Position numbers and translations under genes: made by a program. Shown here piece by piece: positions 32,618 through 42,053 of a DNA stretch of 64,000 nt (position 1 is the first letter of the stretch; each line of letters begins with the position of its first letter). Below the pieces are notes generated by a model. It was not told the DNA's origin and made no database searches. It worked only from the letters and a program-made list of their open reading frames with translations. The stretch is taken from assembly GCF_024199845.1 (NCBI RefSeq), contig NZ_JANADO010000001.1, positions 868,001-932,000 on the forward strand. The letters are read 5' to 3'. Source of the stretch: Bradyrhizobium sp. CCGB12 (GTDB lineage: Bacteria; Pseudomonadota; Alphaproteobacteria; Rhizobiales; Xanthobacteraceae).

Positions 32618-33556
32618 GTGGCGCGGCGGATCGCGATCGCCTCGCCGATGGGTGTTCCTGGTGAGACGGCCCCCCACGCGCTGCGCGGCCCGAGTTGGGA
32701 CGGTCGTTTCACCGTCCTGATCCTGTTCCTGCCGCCGGCACTGCTGCTGTTCACGCTGTTCGTGGTGCTGCCGATCGGCGAGGCCGCCTGGTACTCGGGC
32801 TTCAACTGGAACGGTTTCGGCAGGCCGACCAATTGGATCGGCTTCGACAACTACCGCTTCGTGCTGGAAACGCGCGCCTTCTGGCTCGCGCTGCGCAACA
32901 ACGGCTTGATCATTGCAGTCTCGCTCGCGATCCAGCTGCCGCTTGCGCTCACGCTGGCTCTGATGCTCGCCGAGCGCTTTCGTGGTGCGGTGGCGCTGCG
33001 CATGCTGTTCTTCATGCCCTATATCCTGGCCGAGATCGCGACCGGGTTGATCTTCAGCTTTGTCTACGATGGCGACTACGGCCTCGTCGCCTCCATCTGG
33101 CGGACCTTTGGTGCGGAGCCACCGCACCTGCTGGCCTCGACCGACACCGCAATGCTGGCGGTGCTGATCGTGATCGTGTGGAAGTATTTTGGTTTCCACA
33201 TGATGCTGTTCATCGCGGCGCTCCAGAGCCTCGACAAGAGCCTGATCGAGGCGGCGCGGATCGACGGCGCAACGCGCTCGCAGGCGCTGTGCCATGTCGT
33301 CATTCCCTTGCTCTATCCGACGATCCGGCTCTCGGTGTTCTTCGCCATCGTCGGCTCGCTGCAGCTGTTTGACCTCGTCATGCCGCTGACGCGCGGGGGA
33401 CCAGCGGATTCCTCCAACACGATGGTGAGCTTCCTCTACAACAACGGCATTTCGCGCATGCGAGTTGGCTATGGCAGCGCCATCGGCGTCATCCTGTTCG
33501 TGATCTGCGTGACCTTTGCCTTCACGTATAAGCGATGGTTCATGCGCAATGAGTAG
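32618..33556 (+). CDS. CUT1 sugar ABC transporter permease (MalF type)
   Basis: About 312 residues with six membrane segments. The ATPase-contact EAA loop is EAARIDGATRSQALCHVVIP near residue 210. The start is uncertain: a GTG at 32618 just after the upstream stop is chosen; 32597 (inside the upstream gene) and 32648 are alternatives. It forms the channel with the next permease. Confidence 0.9.
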   Translation: MARRIAIASPMGVPGETAPHALRGPSWDGRFTVLILFLPPALLLFTLFVVLPIGEAAWYSGFNWNGFGRPTNWIGFDNYRFVLETRAFWLALRNNGLIIAVSLAIQLPLALTLALMLAERFRGAVALRMLFFMPYILAEIATGLIFSFVYDGDYGLVASIWRTFGAEPPHLLASTDTAMLAVLIVIVWKYFGFHMMLFIAALQSLDKSLIEAARIDGATRSQALCHVVIPLLYPTIRLSVFFAIVGSLQLFDLVMPLTRGGPADSSNTMVSFLYNNGISRMRVGYGSAIGVILFVICVTFAFTYKRWFMRNE

Positions 33557-34397
33557 GGCCGAGACCACCCGCGCGCCGTTCGATCCCGCTGTACTGCTCA
33601 AGACGGCATTCCTCGCCGTCGTCGCCATCTTCGTGCTGGTACCGCTGCTCGCGACCTTGCTCGGCGGCTTCAAATCGCTCGGCGAACTGCGCGTCAACCC
33701 CTTCGGCCTGCCACGTCACTGGGAATGGCAGAACTATGCCGACATCCTGTTCTCCGCCCGTTACTGGCAGCTCCTGCGCAACTCGCTGATCATTTCGACG
33801 CTCACGGTGACCCTGACCCTGATCACAGCTTCGATGGCTGCTTTCACCTTCGCTCATGTCAGGTTTTACGGCAGCTCGATGCTGCTGAGCTATCTGACAC
33901 TCGGCCTGCTGTTTCCTGCGGCGACCGCCGTGCTGCCCTTGTTCATCAAAGTGCGCGATCTCGGGCTGCTCGATACCTATTTCGGCGTCGCGCTGCCGCA
34001 GGTCGCCTTCAGCCTGGCGATGAGCGTGTTGCTGCTGCGTCGATTCTTCAAGGACATCCCCTATGAGCTGCTCGAGGCAGCACTGGTCGACGGTTGCAGC
34101 TATATCAAATTCTTCCGCTACGTGACGCTGCCGTTGTCGCGGCCGATCCTGGCGACGGTCGGAACCATCACTTTCGTGAACAGCTGGAACGCATATCTGC
34201 TACCGCTGGTGATGCTCAACACCGATGCGCTCTATCCCTGGCCGCTCGGTATCATGGTCTATCAGGGCGAATACTCGTCCGAGTGGCACCTGATCCTGGC
34301 CTTCATCACGCTGACCATCTTGCCGACGATCATTCTGTTCCTGCTGGCGCAGAAGCACATCGTCGCCGGTCTCACCGCAGGCGCGGTCAAGGGATGA
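33549..34397 (+). CDS. CUT1 sugar ABC transporter permease (MalG type)
   Basis: A 282-residue protein with six membrane segments and the EAA loop LLEAALVDGCSYIKFFRYVTLP. Its ATG overlaps the end of the preceding permease gene by 8 bases, implying translational coupling. No ATPase gene follows in this operon, so a shared ATPase is needed (see 61272). Confidence 0.9.
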   Translation: MSRAETTRAPFDPAVLLKTAFLAVVAIFVLVPLLATLLGGFKSLGELRVNPFGLPRHWEWQNYADILFSARYWQLLRNSLIISTLTVTLTLITASMAAFTFAHVRFYGSSMLLSYLTLGLLFPAATAVLPLFIKVRDLGLLDTYFGVALPQVAFSLAMSVLLLRRFFKDIPYELLEAALVDGCSYIKFFRYVTLPLSRPILATVGTITFVNSWNAYLLPLVMLNTDALYPWPLGIMVYQGEYSSEWHLILAFITLTILPTIILFLLAQKHIVAGLTAGAVKG

Positions 34398-34419
34398 ACG
34401 GCACCTTACGGAGACAAAA

Positions 34420-35517
34420 ATGAGAAAAGTCGGCATCGGAATCATCGGCTGCGGAAATATTAGTACCGCCTATCTGAAGGCGGCCCAGCGCTTCCCGGTC
34501 ATGGAGATCAAGGCGCTCGCCGATATGCGCAGCGATGCTGCGGAGCGTCAGGGCGCTGCCTTCGGACTGCCGGCGATGCGGGTCGATCAATTGCTGAAGC
34601 GCGACGACGTCGAGATCGTCATCAATCTCACTGTCCCGCTCGCCCACACTGATGTCAGCCTCGCGGTACTGAACGCCGGCAAGCATGTTCACTCCGAGAA
34701 ACCGCTCGGCATCAACGTCGCGGAGGCCCGCAAGGTGATGGAGCTCGCCGCGCAGAAGGGCCTTCGCGTCGGCTGCGCGCCCGACACTTTCCTCGGCGGT
34801 GGGCACCAGACCGCGCGCAAGCTGATCGACGACGGCGCGATCGGCACGCCGGTAGCGGGCAGCGCTTTCTTCGGCTGCCCCGGGCATGAGCGCTGGCATC
34901 CGGCGCCCGGATTTTACTATCTGCGCGGCGGCGGGCCGATGCTCGACATGGGCCCGTACTACATCACCGACCTCGTGCAGCTGCTTGGCCCGGTCGTGAG
35001 CGTGATGGGCTCGAGCGCGCGTCCGAGATCCGAGCGCCTGGTCACCAGCCAGCCGATGAACGGCGCGCTGATCCCGGTCGAGGTTCCGACTCATGTTGCG
35101 GGTACGCTCGAATTCGAGAGCGGGGCGGTTGTCTCGATCGCGATGAGCTTCGATGTCCCGAAGCATCGGCACGCGCCGATCGAGATCTATGGCGACAAGG
35201 GCAGCATGCTGGTGCCTGATCCGAACCGCTTCGGCGGCGAGGTACAGGTCGCGAAGACCGGCGGCGAATGGGAGGCGGTGCCGCTCACTCACGGTCATGT
35301 CGAAGGCGAATTCCGTTCCATCGGCGTCGCCGACATGGCCTCCGCGATCCTGAACAACCGGGCGCATCGTGCCTCCGGCGCGCTCGCTTTCCATGTGCTG
35401 GAGGTGATGGAGGCGTTCCAGATCTCCGCCGACGAGGGGCGGCGCGTCAAGATCGAGAACCGCGTCGAGCGGCCGGCGATGCTGCCGGCCGGACGTGAAA
35501 CCGGACAGATCGACTGA
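34420..35517 (+). CDS. Gfo/Idh/MocA-family oxidoreductase
   Basis: A 365-residue NAD(P)-dependent sugar or inositol dehydrogenase. The N-terminal Rossmann fold is KVGIGIIGCGNISTAYLKAA; HSEKPLGINVAEA holds the EKP motif. The C-terminal beta domain covers residues about 130-350 (GGGPMLDMGPYYITDLVQLL). It probably oxidises the imported sugar, for example at C3 or C1. GGAGACAAAA precedes the ATG. Confidence 0.9.
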   Translation: MRKVGIGIIGCGNISTAYLKAAQRFPVMEIKALADMRSDAAERQGAAFGLPAMRVDQLLKRDDVEIVINLTVPLAHTDVSLAVLNAGKHVHSEKPLGINVAEARKVMELAAQKGLRVGCAPDTFLGGGHQTARKLIDDGAIGTPVAGSAFFGCPGHERWHPAPGFYYLRGGGPMLDMGPYYITDLVQLLGPVVSVMGSSARPRSERLVTSQPMNGALIPVEVPTHVAGTLEFESGAVVSIAMSFDVPKHRHAPIEIYGDKGSMLVPDPNRFGGEVQVAKTGGEWEAVPLTHGHVEGEFRSIGVADMASAILNNRAHRASGALAFHVLEVMEAFQISADEGRRVKIENRVERPAMLPAGRETGQID

Positions 35518-35527
35518 GGGAATGACC

Positions 35528-36172
35528 ATGCGCAAGGCAATGATTGTATGGGGCGGCTGGCCGGGACATGATCCCGATCTCTGTGCGTCGATGATCCGCG
35601 GCTGGCTCAAGGCGGAAGGCTTCGAGGTCCGGATCGAAACGACGACAGAGGCGTTCGGCGATCCGGCCATCCATGATCTTTCGTTGATCATCCCGATCTA
35701 CACCATGTCGAAGATTGAGAAGGCGGACGCGCTCAATCTCTGCGCGGCGGTAAGGCGCGGCGTTGGGCTCGCCGGCCACCATGGCGGCATGTGCGATGCA
35801 TTCCGCGATTCTGTGGACTACCAGTTCCTGTGTGGTGGGCAGTGGGTTGCGCATCCCGGCAACATCATCGATTACAAGGTCGACGTGACCAGGCCGGACG
35901 ATCCCATCATGGAGGGCCTGAAAAGCTTCGAGCATCGTTCCGAGCAATATTACATGCATATCGACCCCGCCATTGAGGTGTTGGCGACGACGACCTTCAC
36001 CGGTGAGCACGCGCCATGGATCGATGGCGTGGTGATGCCCGTGGTCTGGAAGAAGCGCTACGGCGCCGGCAAAGTCTTCTACTCCTCGCTCGGCCACCGC
36101 GCCTACGAGCTCGACGTACCGGAGATCCGAACGTTGATGACCCGCGGCATGCTGTGGGCGGCGCGCGAATGA
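35528..36172 (+). CDS. ThuA-like domain protein
   Basis: A 214-residue protein from the ATG at 35528, six bases after GAGGGA. The ThuA fold resembles a class I glutamine amidotransferase, with GVGLAGHHGGMCDAFRDS at about 80-97 and the C-terminal GAGKVFYSSLGHRAYEL. ThuA and ThuB (a Gfo/Idh/MocA enzyme) act in trehalose and related disaccharide catabolism through 3-keto sugars, which fits the upstream neighbour. Exact reaction unknown. Confidence 0.85.
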   Translation: MRKAMIVWGGWPGHDPDLCASMIRGWLKAEGFEVRIETTTEAFGDPAIHDLSLIIPIYTMSKIEKADALNLCAAVRRGVGLAGHHGGMCDAFRDSVDYQFLCGGQWVAHPGNIIDYKVDVTRPDDPIMEGLKSFEHRSEQYYMHIDPAIEVLATTTFTGEHAPWIDGVVMPVVWKKRYGAGKVFYSSLGHRAYELDVPEIRTLMTRGMLWAARE

Positions 36173-37218
36173 CTACTGGTGCGACGCAGCCGGCGATCCG
36201 CGCCACGCTCGAGGACGTGGCGCGTGCGGCGGGCGTTTCGCTCGCCACGGTCGATCGGGTCGTCAACCGGCGCGAGGGCGTGCGCGCCAAGACCGTCGCA
36301 CGTGTGGAGGCCGCCGTCGCCAAGCTCGGCTACCGCGCCGACGCCGCGGCCGCACGGCTCGCGCGCGGGCAGAGTTTTCGCTTCGCCTTCGTGCTGCCGA
36401 CCGGCAGCAACAGCTTCATGACCAATCTGACCGAACAGGTCGAGCGCGCCGCGGACTGGCTTGCAGGCCAGCGCGGCTTCATCGACATCCTGCATGTCGA
36501 CGTGTTCGATCCGGACGTGCTCGCTGGCGCGCTGGAGAGTTTGTCGCCGGCCTATCAGGGCGTCGCCGTCGTTGCGCTCGATCATCCAAGGGTGCGCGCC
36601 GCGATCGACGAGCTCGCCGCGCGCGGGGTCGCGGTGGTGACCCTTGTGTCGGACGCGCCGAGCTCACGGCGCCTGCACTATGTCGGTATCGACAACCCGG
36701 CCGCGGGGCGGACCGCGGCGACGCTGATGGGGCGTTTCCTTGCCGGTTGCGAGGGGACGGTCGCCGTGATCGCGGGATCGTTGTCGCTGCGCGATCACAC
36801 CGAGCGGCAGTTCGGCTTCCACCAGATCCTGTCCAGCGAGTATCCGAACCTGCTCGCGCTACCGGTCAGCGAAGGCCGCGACAACAGCGAGTGCACGCGG
36901 GAGCTCACCGCTGCGCTGCTCGCTCGTCATGCCGATCTCCGCGGCATATACTGCTGCGGCGCCGGAAACCGCGGGATCGCCGATGCGCTCGAGGCCTCCG
37001 GCCGCGCCCGCGAGGTAGTCTGGATCACCCATGAGCTGACTCAGTACACGCGGCGATTTCTGGTCCGCGGCACGCTTGATGCGATCATCAACCAGGATCC
37101 CGGCCACGAGGCGCGGTCTGCGGCGCGTGTCCTGCTCGCACATTGTTCGGCTGAGCCGATCAGCCCCGACCAGGAACGTATCCGCATCGACATTTTTCTG
37201 CGGGACAATCTGCCGTAA
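36169..37218 (+). CDS. LacI-family transcriptional regulator
   Basis: A 349-residue regulator. The N-terminal HTH is LEDVARAAGVSLATVDRVVNR (residues 14-34), then the hinge helix and a periplasmic-binding-protein-like sensor domain with Peripla_BP features (FVLPTGSNSFM, VAVVALDHPR, GTVAVIAGSLSLRDHTERQFGF). The ATG overlaps the thuA stop (ATGA), so it is the last gene of the sugar operon and probably its repressor. Confidence 0.92.
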   Translation: MTTGATQPAIRATLEDVARAAGVSLATVDRVVNRREGVRAKTVARVEAAVAKLGYRADAAAARLARGQSFRFAFVLPTGSNSFMTNLTEQVERAADWLAGQRGFIDILHVDVFDPDVLAGALESLSPAYQGVAVVALDHPRVRAAIDELAARGVAVVTLVSDAPSSRRLHYVGIDNPAAGRTAATLMGRFLAGCEGTVAVIAGSLSLRDHTERQFGFHQILSSEYPNLLALPVSEGRDNSECTRELTAALLARHADLRGIYCCGAGNRGIADALEASGRAREVVWITHELTQYTRRFLVRGTLDAIINQDPGHEARSAARVLLAHCSAEPISPDQERIRIDIFLRDNLP

Positions 37219-37242
37219 TTGCCAGGAGCACCCAATTGTGGT

Positions 37243-37275
37243 CCCGGCATCCAGGCGTCTCTTTCTAGTGCCGGG
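37243..37275. terminator. Hairpin between convergent lacI and dipeptide permease genes
   Basis: Arms CCCGGCA (37243-37249) and TGCCGGG (37269-37275) enclose 19 bases. The right arm overlaps the last codons of the minus-strand permease gene. A possible bidirectional terminator; no strong T tract. Confidence 0.3.
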
Positions 37276-38128
37276 GATTGAGAGCACTATTCAGACCATC
37301 ACCGATGAGGTTGAAGCCGATCACGAGAGCGATGATTGCGAGGCCGGGCCAGAAAGCCATCCATGGCGCCTCGCCGAGGAACTGCCTGGCTACATCGAGC
37401 ATGGCGCCCCAGGATGGCGCAGGTGGCAACTGACCAAGACCAAGAAATGCGAGGCTCGCTTCAGCCAGAACCGCAATTGCCATGGTGAGCGTCGCCTGCA
37501 CGATGGTCGGTGCCAGTACATTTGGCAGAACTTGTCCAGCTAGGATGGCGAAATGACCGAGCCCTTGGGAGCGGGCCGCCGCGATATAATCCTCCGTGCG
37601 AACTACTAACGTTTCGGCACGTGCGACGCGGACAAAGACAGGGACCGCAGAAATACCTATCGCGATCATCGCATTTTCGAGGCTAGGGCCAAGAAACGCC
37701 GCCAGTGCAATCGCTAGTATGAGGAAGGGGCAAGCGAGGAGGGCATCAGCGAGGCGCGAGATCACCATGTCGGCGAGACCGCCGAAATAGCCGGCGACGA
37801 GACCGAGGGGGAGGCCAACAAAGACCGCGACGGTTACTGAAATCATGCCCGCCGCAAGAGAGGCTTGGGTGCCGAAGATAACACGCGAAAGTACGTCTCG
37901 ACCGAGATCGTCCGTACCAAACCAATGCGCCGCACTGGGCGCCGCACGAACAGCCATCCAGTCCGGTGCGTTCGGATCATAGGGCGCGAGGTAGGTGGCA
38001 AACACCGCCAGTACGACAAAGAACAAAATGATCGCGCCGCCGATGATCGCAGAAGGTTCATGAAGCAAGCGGCGAAGCTCTGAGCGGCCCTGCCCATGTG
38101 CCCGCGGCGCGGTCTCAATTGTGCTCAT
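37265..38128 (-). CDS. Dipeptide/oligopeptide ABC transporter permease, DppC type
   Basis: A 287-residue inner-membrane permease. It has the OppC N-terminal motif, PNAPDWMAVRAAPSAAHWFG then TDDLGRDVLSR, six membrane segments and the EAA loop AAARSQGLGHFAILAGQVLPN. It ends with LNLIGDGL-like sequence (FNLIGDGLNSALNPR), typical of DppC. Its start overlaps the dppB-type gene by ATGA. Confidence 0.93.
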   Translation of the reverse strand: MSTIETAPRAHGQGRSELRRLLHEPSAIIGGAIILFFVVLAVFATYLAPYDPNAPDWMAVRAAPSAAHWFGTDDLGRDVLSRVIFGTQASLAAGMISVTVAVFVGLPLGLVAGYFGGLADMVISRLADALLACPFLILAIALAAFLGPSLENAMIAIGISAVPVFVRVARAETLVVRTEDYIAAARSQGLGHFAILAGQVLPNVLAPTIVQATLTMAIAVLAEASLAFLGLGQLPPAPSWGAMLDVARQFLGEAPWMAFWPGLAIIALVIGFNLIGDGLNSALNPRH

Positions 38129-39066
38129 GACCGCAGCCTCGGATTGAGCGCGGCATAAGCCAGGTCGGCAATCAGGCTCATGAGCAGAAAGATGGCTGCC
38201 GTGCAGAGCACGACGGCCTGGACCACGGCGTAGTCGCGGCTGAACACGCCATCAACGACCATCTTGCCAAAGCCGGGGATCGAAAAGACCTGTTCGGTCA
38301 GCACCGCTCCGGCCAGCAGCTCGCCGAATTGAAGCGTGCCGAGCGTGACGACCGGGATCAGCGCGTTCGGTAATGCGTGGCGCAGCACGATGGTGCCTTC
38401 GCGGACGCCCTTGGCGCGCGCGGTGCGCACATAGTCCTGCTTCATCGCCTGGATCATTGCGCTGCGGACATGGCGCATCATGATGGCAGCAGTTCCCGTG
38501 CCGAGCACCAGCGCAGGCATCAGCATCGTCAGCAGGTTTCGTCCCACGCTTTCGGAAGGCGGGACAAAACCTCCTGCGGGCAGCCAGCCGAGATTCACGG
38601 AGAACAGGAGGATGAGCATGATACCCAGCCAGAAGTGCGGAATGGAAAGTCCGGCCAGTCCGAACATGCTTGCGCCGTAGTCGAGCGGTGTCCCGCGCCA
38701 CAACGCGGCAAAAATCCCGATCGGCAACCCGATGACCAGCGCGACCAGCATCGATAGGGTCGCAAGCTCAATCGTCACCGGCAGCTTCTCAACCAGCATT
38801 TTGCCGATCGGCAAGCGGGTCCGCACTGACGTGCCGAAATCACCCTGGATCACGGATTTGAGCCAGAAGGCGTATTGCACGGGGATTGGGTCGTTGAAGC
38901 GGTACTTCTGCCGAAGGTACTCCACGACTTCTGGATTATGCTCCTCGCCGGCCAGTGCCAGCGCGGGATCTCCGGGCAGCAGCTTCTGCAACCCGAAGAC
39001 CATCATCGACACCAGCAATAGGGTCGGCAACGAGACGGCGAGGCGTCGAAGAAGCAGAGTCTTCAT
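38125..39066 (-). CDS. Dipeptide/oligopeptide ABC transporter permease, DppB type
   Basis: A 313-residue permease with the DppB start (LLRRLAVSLPTLLLVSMMVF), PGDPALALAG, and the loop DYVRTARAKGVREGTIVLRHALPNALIPV. Six membrane segments. Second gene of the minus-strand transporter operon behind the binding protein. Confidence 0.93.
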   Translation of the reverse strand: MKTLLLRRLAVSLPTLLLVSMMVFGLQKLLPGDPALALAGEEHNPEVVEYLRQKYRFNDPIPVQYAFWLKSVIQGDFGTSVRTRLPIGKMLVEKLPVTIELATLSMLVALVIGLPIGIFAALWRGTPLDYGASMFGLAGLSIPHFWLGIMLILLFSVNLGWLPAGGFVPPSESVGRNLLTMLMPALVLGTGTAAIMMRHVRSAMIQAMKQDYVRTARAKGVREGTIVLRHALPNALIPVVTLGTLQFGELLAGAVLTEQVFSIPGFGKMVVDGVFSRDYAVVQAVVLCTAAIFLLMSLIADLAYAALNPRLRS

Positions 39067-39121
39067 CGACGCGAACTATGGCTCACGCGGCTGAGGTGCT
39101 GCATGCGTAGCGCCCGGCGCA

Positions 39122-40633
39122 TCAATTCGCCGGCTTGACGCCAACCAGCCGAAGCAGGCCGTCGGGGACCATCACGATGCCATCGACTGATTTGCGAGCC
39201 GCGAAGAACCAGTTCGGGTGATAAAGCGGAATCGATGACAGATTGCCGAGATATACGTCAGTGACCTTGGCGTAGAGCGCCCTGCGCTTGGTCTCGTCGG
39301 CTTCGGCCCGCGCTTGATTCAGCATCACATCGAGATCCTTGTTGCAGTACTTGTTGACGTTCTGCGAGCCTGCGCAGCTGAAAAAGGCGACCAGCGTCGG
39401 GTCCGGATCCGCGCGGCCGCTCCAGTTGCCGATATAGGCTTCGAAGTTGCCGTTCATGTAGCGCTCGATGGCCGTGGCGGTTTCCATCGGCAACAGCTTG
39501 ACGTCAAAGCCGGCTTCACCCGCCATCGACTGGATGATCTGCGCGACCCGGGAATCGCCGGCGGTGTTCTCGAACTGGAGCTCCATCGGGACCCGGGTCA
39601 TGCCGGCGGCGGCAATCATCGCCTTCGCCTTGGCGACGTCGCGAGCGGGGGCCTTGTGCGCGCTGTCGTAGAAGGGAGAGGAGGGCGGGATCATCTGGTT
39701 GTCCGCCAGGAACTCGCCGTTGAAGGCGACTTTATTGATGACGTTGCGATCGATCGCGAGTTCAAAGGCCTGGCGCAGCGTTGGGTTCTTGCCCAGTGGC
39801 GTATCGGCCTTCGCGCCTGCGCCGACGTTGAACATCAGATGCGAAACGGCAAGTCCCTTGCCGGAGTGCAGCTTAAGATTTGGGTCGTCGCGCACCGTCT
39901 TGAGGTCGGTCGGTGCGATACGTTCCGCGAGGTCGAGGTCGCCGGCCCGGACCCGCGACAATCGTACCGTTGAATCCGGGACATAGAAGTAGACGACCTC
40001 GTCATAGCCGATCTGTCCGGCGTTCCAGTAACCCGGATATTTCTTGAGGCGAATGAGGTCGCGCGATTTGCGCTCAACGAATTGATAGGGCCCGGCACAG
40101 ACCGGGGCGGCTGCAAACTCGCCAGCCTTTTCCGCGGCGGCCTTGGGCGAAACCATCATGCCGGCGCGATCGCTGAGATTGGCAAGCAGCGGAACGAACG
40201 GCTCCGACAGATTGAATTTCACCTTGTCGGCCGCGAGCGCCTCGACGCTTTGGATCGGCGCAAGCTCGGCCTTGCGCTTCGAATCCGGCATCGTCTTCAT
40301 GCGCTCGATATTGAACTTGACTGCGGTGGCATCGAATGGGGTGCCGTCGTGAAAGGTGACGTTGTTACGCAACGTGAACGTGATCGACTTGCCGTCCGCG
40401 GCCCACTCCCAGGATTCCGCGAGTTGCGGCACGATCTTGAGGTCAGGCGAGATATCAACGAGCTTGTCGCAGAGTGCCGCGAACACGAAGCGTCCGGTGT
40501 AGGTGCCGCTGAGCGCCGGATCGAGCGCATCGGGATCGTCCTGAAGGCCGACCCGCAGCGTTGCCGCGTTAGCCGAGGTCAGGCTCGACGCAATCGTGAA
40601 AAATGCCGCCAGCGCGATTCCGATCCGTTTCAT
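39122..40633 (-). CDS. Peptide-type ABC transporter substrate-binding protein (SBP family 5)
   Basis: A 503-residue protein with a signal peptide (KRIGIALAAFFTIASSLTSA, then NAATL) and the family 5 layout (LRVGLQDDPDALDPALSGTY, LAESWEWAADGKSITFTLR, TLRQAFELAIDRNVINKV, WSGRADPDPTLVAFF). It binds peptides or peptide-like ligands in the periplasm. The start at 40633 follows AAAGGACCTCCGAA; the upstream extension lacks a signal. It is divergent from the ROK regulator. Confidence 0.92.
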   Translation of the reverse strand: MKRIGIALAAFFTIASSLTSANAATLRVGLQDDPDALDPALSGTYTGRFVFAALCDKLVDISPDLKIVPQLAESWEWAADGKSITFTLRNNVTFHDGTPFDATAVKFNIERMKTMPDSKRKAELAPIQSVEALAADKVKFNLSEPFVPLLANLSDRAGMMVSPKAAAEKAGEFAAAPVCAGPYQFVERKSRDLIRLKKYPGYWNAGQIGYDEVVYFYVPDSTVRLSRVRAGDLDLAERIAPTDLKTVRDDPNLKLHSGKGLAVSHLMFNVGAGAKADTPLGKNPTLRQAFELAIDRNVINKVAFNGEFLADNQMIPPSSPFYDSAHKAPARDVAKAKAMIAAAGMTRVPMELQFENTAGDSRVAQIIQSMAGEAGFDVKLLPMETATAIERYMNGNFEAYIGNWSGRADPDPTLVAFFSCAGSQNVNKYCNKDLDVMLNQARAEADETKRRALYAKVTDVYLGNLSSIPLYHPNWFFAARKSVDGIVMVPDGLLRLVGVKPAN

Positions 40634-40844
40634 TTCGGAGGTCCTTTCGTCCCTAGGCTCTGCTTCCGAGCGGGAAGACAAGCATGGCGGGCCACATTTG
40701 TAAATATAACGAACAAATGGAACCCTATTCCTGCAATAAATCCTCTAGCCATTGCGTTGCAACGTAGGAAATCATCAGAGAACACCCTTGACGAGCACCG
40801 CGTCGGACGATTTAGTTCTGAAGGTGGACTAATTGGATAGGTTT
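40634..40844. promoter_or_regulatory. Divergent promoter region with two candidate operators
   Basis: Between the peptide-binding protein gene and the ROK regulator gene. It holds the perfect palindrome CGTTGCAACG (40755-40764) and the arms TTAGT and ACTAA (40812-40816, 40828-40832) close to the ROK start. Either could bind the ROK regulator. Confidence 0.35.
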
Positions 40845-42053
40845 ATGCAGGACGCCCCGTCTTCTCCCGTTGCGCGACAGCAATCCGTGCGTCTTGTAGT
40901 TGAGCGTTTGCTGCGCGACCGCTCGGTATCGCGCGCTGAAATCGCGCGCAGCACGGGCCTGTCCAAACAGACCATCTCGGAAGTGATGCGCGATCTCGAG
41001 CGCGAAGGCTGGGTGCACGAGGACGGGCAAACCCAGGGCAACGTCGGACGAAGCGCGGTGACCTATGCGCTTCGGCCGGACGCTGCCTTTGTGCTGGGCA
41101 TCGACCTCGGCGGCACGAAACTGCATGTCGCGCTGGCGGATCTGCACGGCAAGATCGTTGCCGAGAGCATCGAACCTACGTCAAGCGATGGCGGCCGTGC
41201 CGTTGTCGCGCAGATCGGGCGCATGAAGGATGCGTTGCTGCAGCAGGCCAATGTCCCCGCACTGCGCTTGCGCGGTGGCGTGATGGGAAGTCCAGGCATG
41301 GTCGATCCGGGATCGGGCAGCATCGTCATCGCGCCCAACATTCCCGGGCTCGACAGCCTGGACGTGAAGGCGGCATTGCGCGAGCAACTTGGAATCGAGG
41401 TCGCCATCGAGAATGACGTCAATCTCGCCGCGATCGGGGAGCATTGGCGCGGCAGCAGCCGCACGATACGCAGCTTCGCCTTCATCGCAGTCGGCACCGG
41501 CATTGGCATGGGTATCTTTTCGGATGGCAGCCTCGTGCGCGGCGCGCGAGGTGCTGCCGGCGAGATCGCTTACCTGCCGCTCGGCGGTGATCCCTATGAC
41601 GCGCGTGGCCTGAGGTACGGCACGCTGGAGTCTGCCGTCGGCAGCGCCGGCATCGTCGAACGCTATGCCGGGCTCGGTGGTGCGCCCGGCCACACCGTGC
41701 GCGATGTCTTCGATCGGCTGGACACCGAGGAAGCGGCCCGGATCACGGTCGATGAGATCGGCCGGATCCTCTCGACCGCCATTCTTGCCGTGCACAGTGT
41801 GCTCGACCCCGAAATCATCATTTTGGGCGGGAGTATCGGTGCGCGGCCCGAGTTGAAGCACCGTATCGACGACTATCTGGAGCGCTGCATGCTCCAACCG
41901 GTTCGCATCGAGCTCAGCACGCTCGGCAATCGCGCCACGCTGATCGGTGCGATCGGCAGCGCGATCGACCTCGTGCACCGTTCGCTGTTCGGCATCGGCA
42001 GCGGGTCGGGGCCTCTCGCGCTGCCCTTTGCGGCGGCTGAATTCGCGGCATGA
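40845..42053 (+). CDS. ROK-family transcriptional regulator (NagC/Mlc type)
   Basis: About 402 residues. The N-terminal winged HTH is SVSRAEIARSTGLSKQTISEV (residues about 27-50). The ROK sugar-sensing domain follows: GIDLGGTKLHVALAD, AIENDVNLAAIGEHW, VGTGIGMGIFSDG, GAAGEIAYLPLGG. The usual CxCGxxGC zinc motif of ROK repressors is missing; the region reads DPYDARGLRYGTLESAVG. The start is the ATG at 40845; a TTG at 40833 is an alternative. It likely senses an amino-sugar phosphate. Confidence 0.88.
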   Translation: MQDAPSSPVARQQSVRLVVERLLRDRSVSRAEIARSTGLSKQTISEVMRDLEREGWVHEDGQTQGNVGRSAVTYALRPDAAFVLGIDLGGTKLHVALADLHGKIVAESIEPTSSDGGRAVVAQIGRMKDALLQQANVPALRLRGGVMGSPGMVDPGSGSIVIAPNIPGLDSLDVKAALREQLGIEVAIENDVNLAAIGEHWRGSSRTIRSFAFIAVGTGIGMGIFSDGSLVRGARGAAGEIAYLPLGGDPYDARGLRYGTLESAVGSAGIVERYAGLGGAPGHTVRDVFDRLDTEEAARITVDEIGRILSTAILAVHSVLDPEIIILGGSIGARPELKHRIDDYLERCMLQPVRIELSTLGNRATLIGAIGSAIDLVHRSLFGIGSGSGPLALPFAAAEFAA

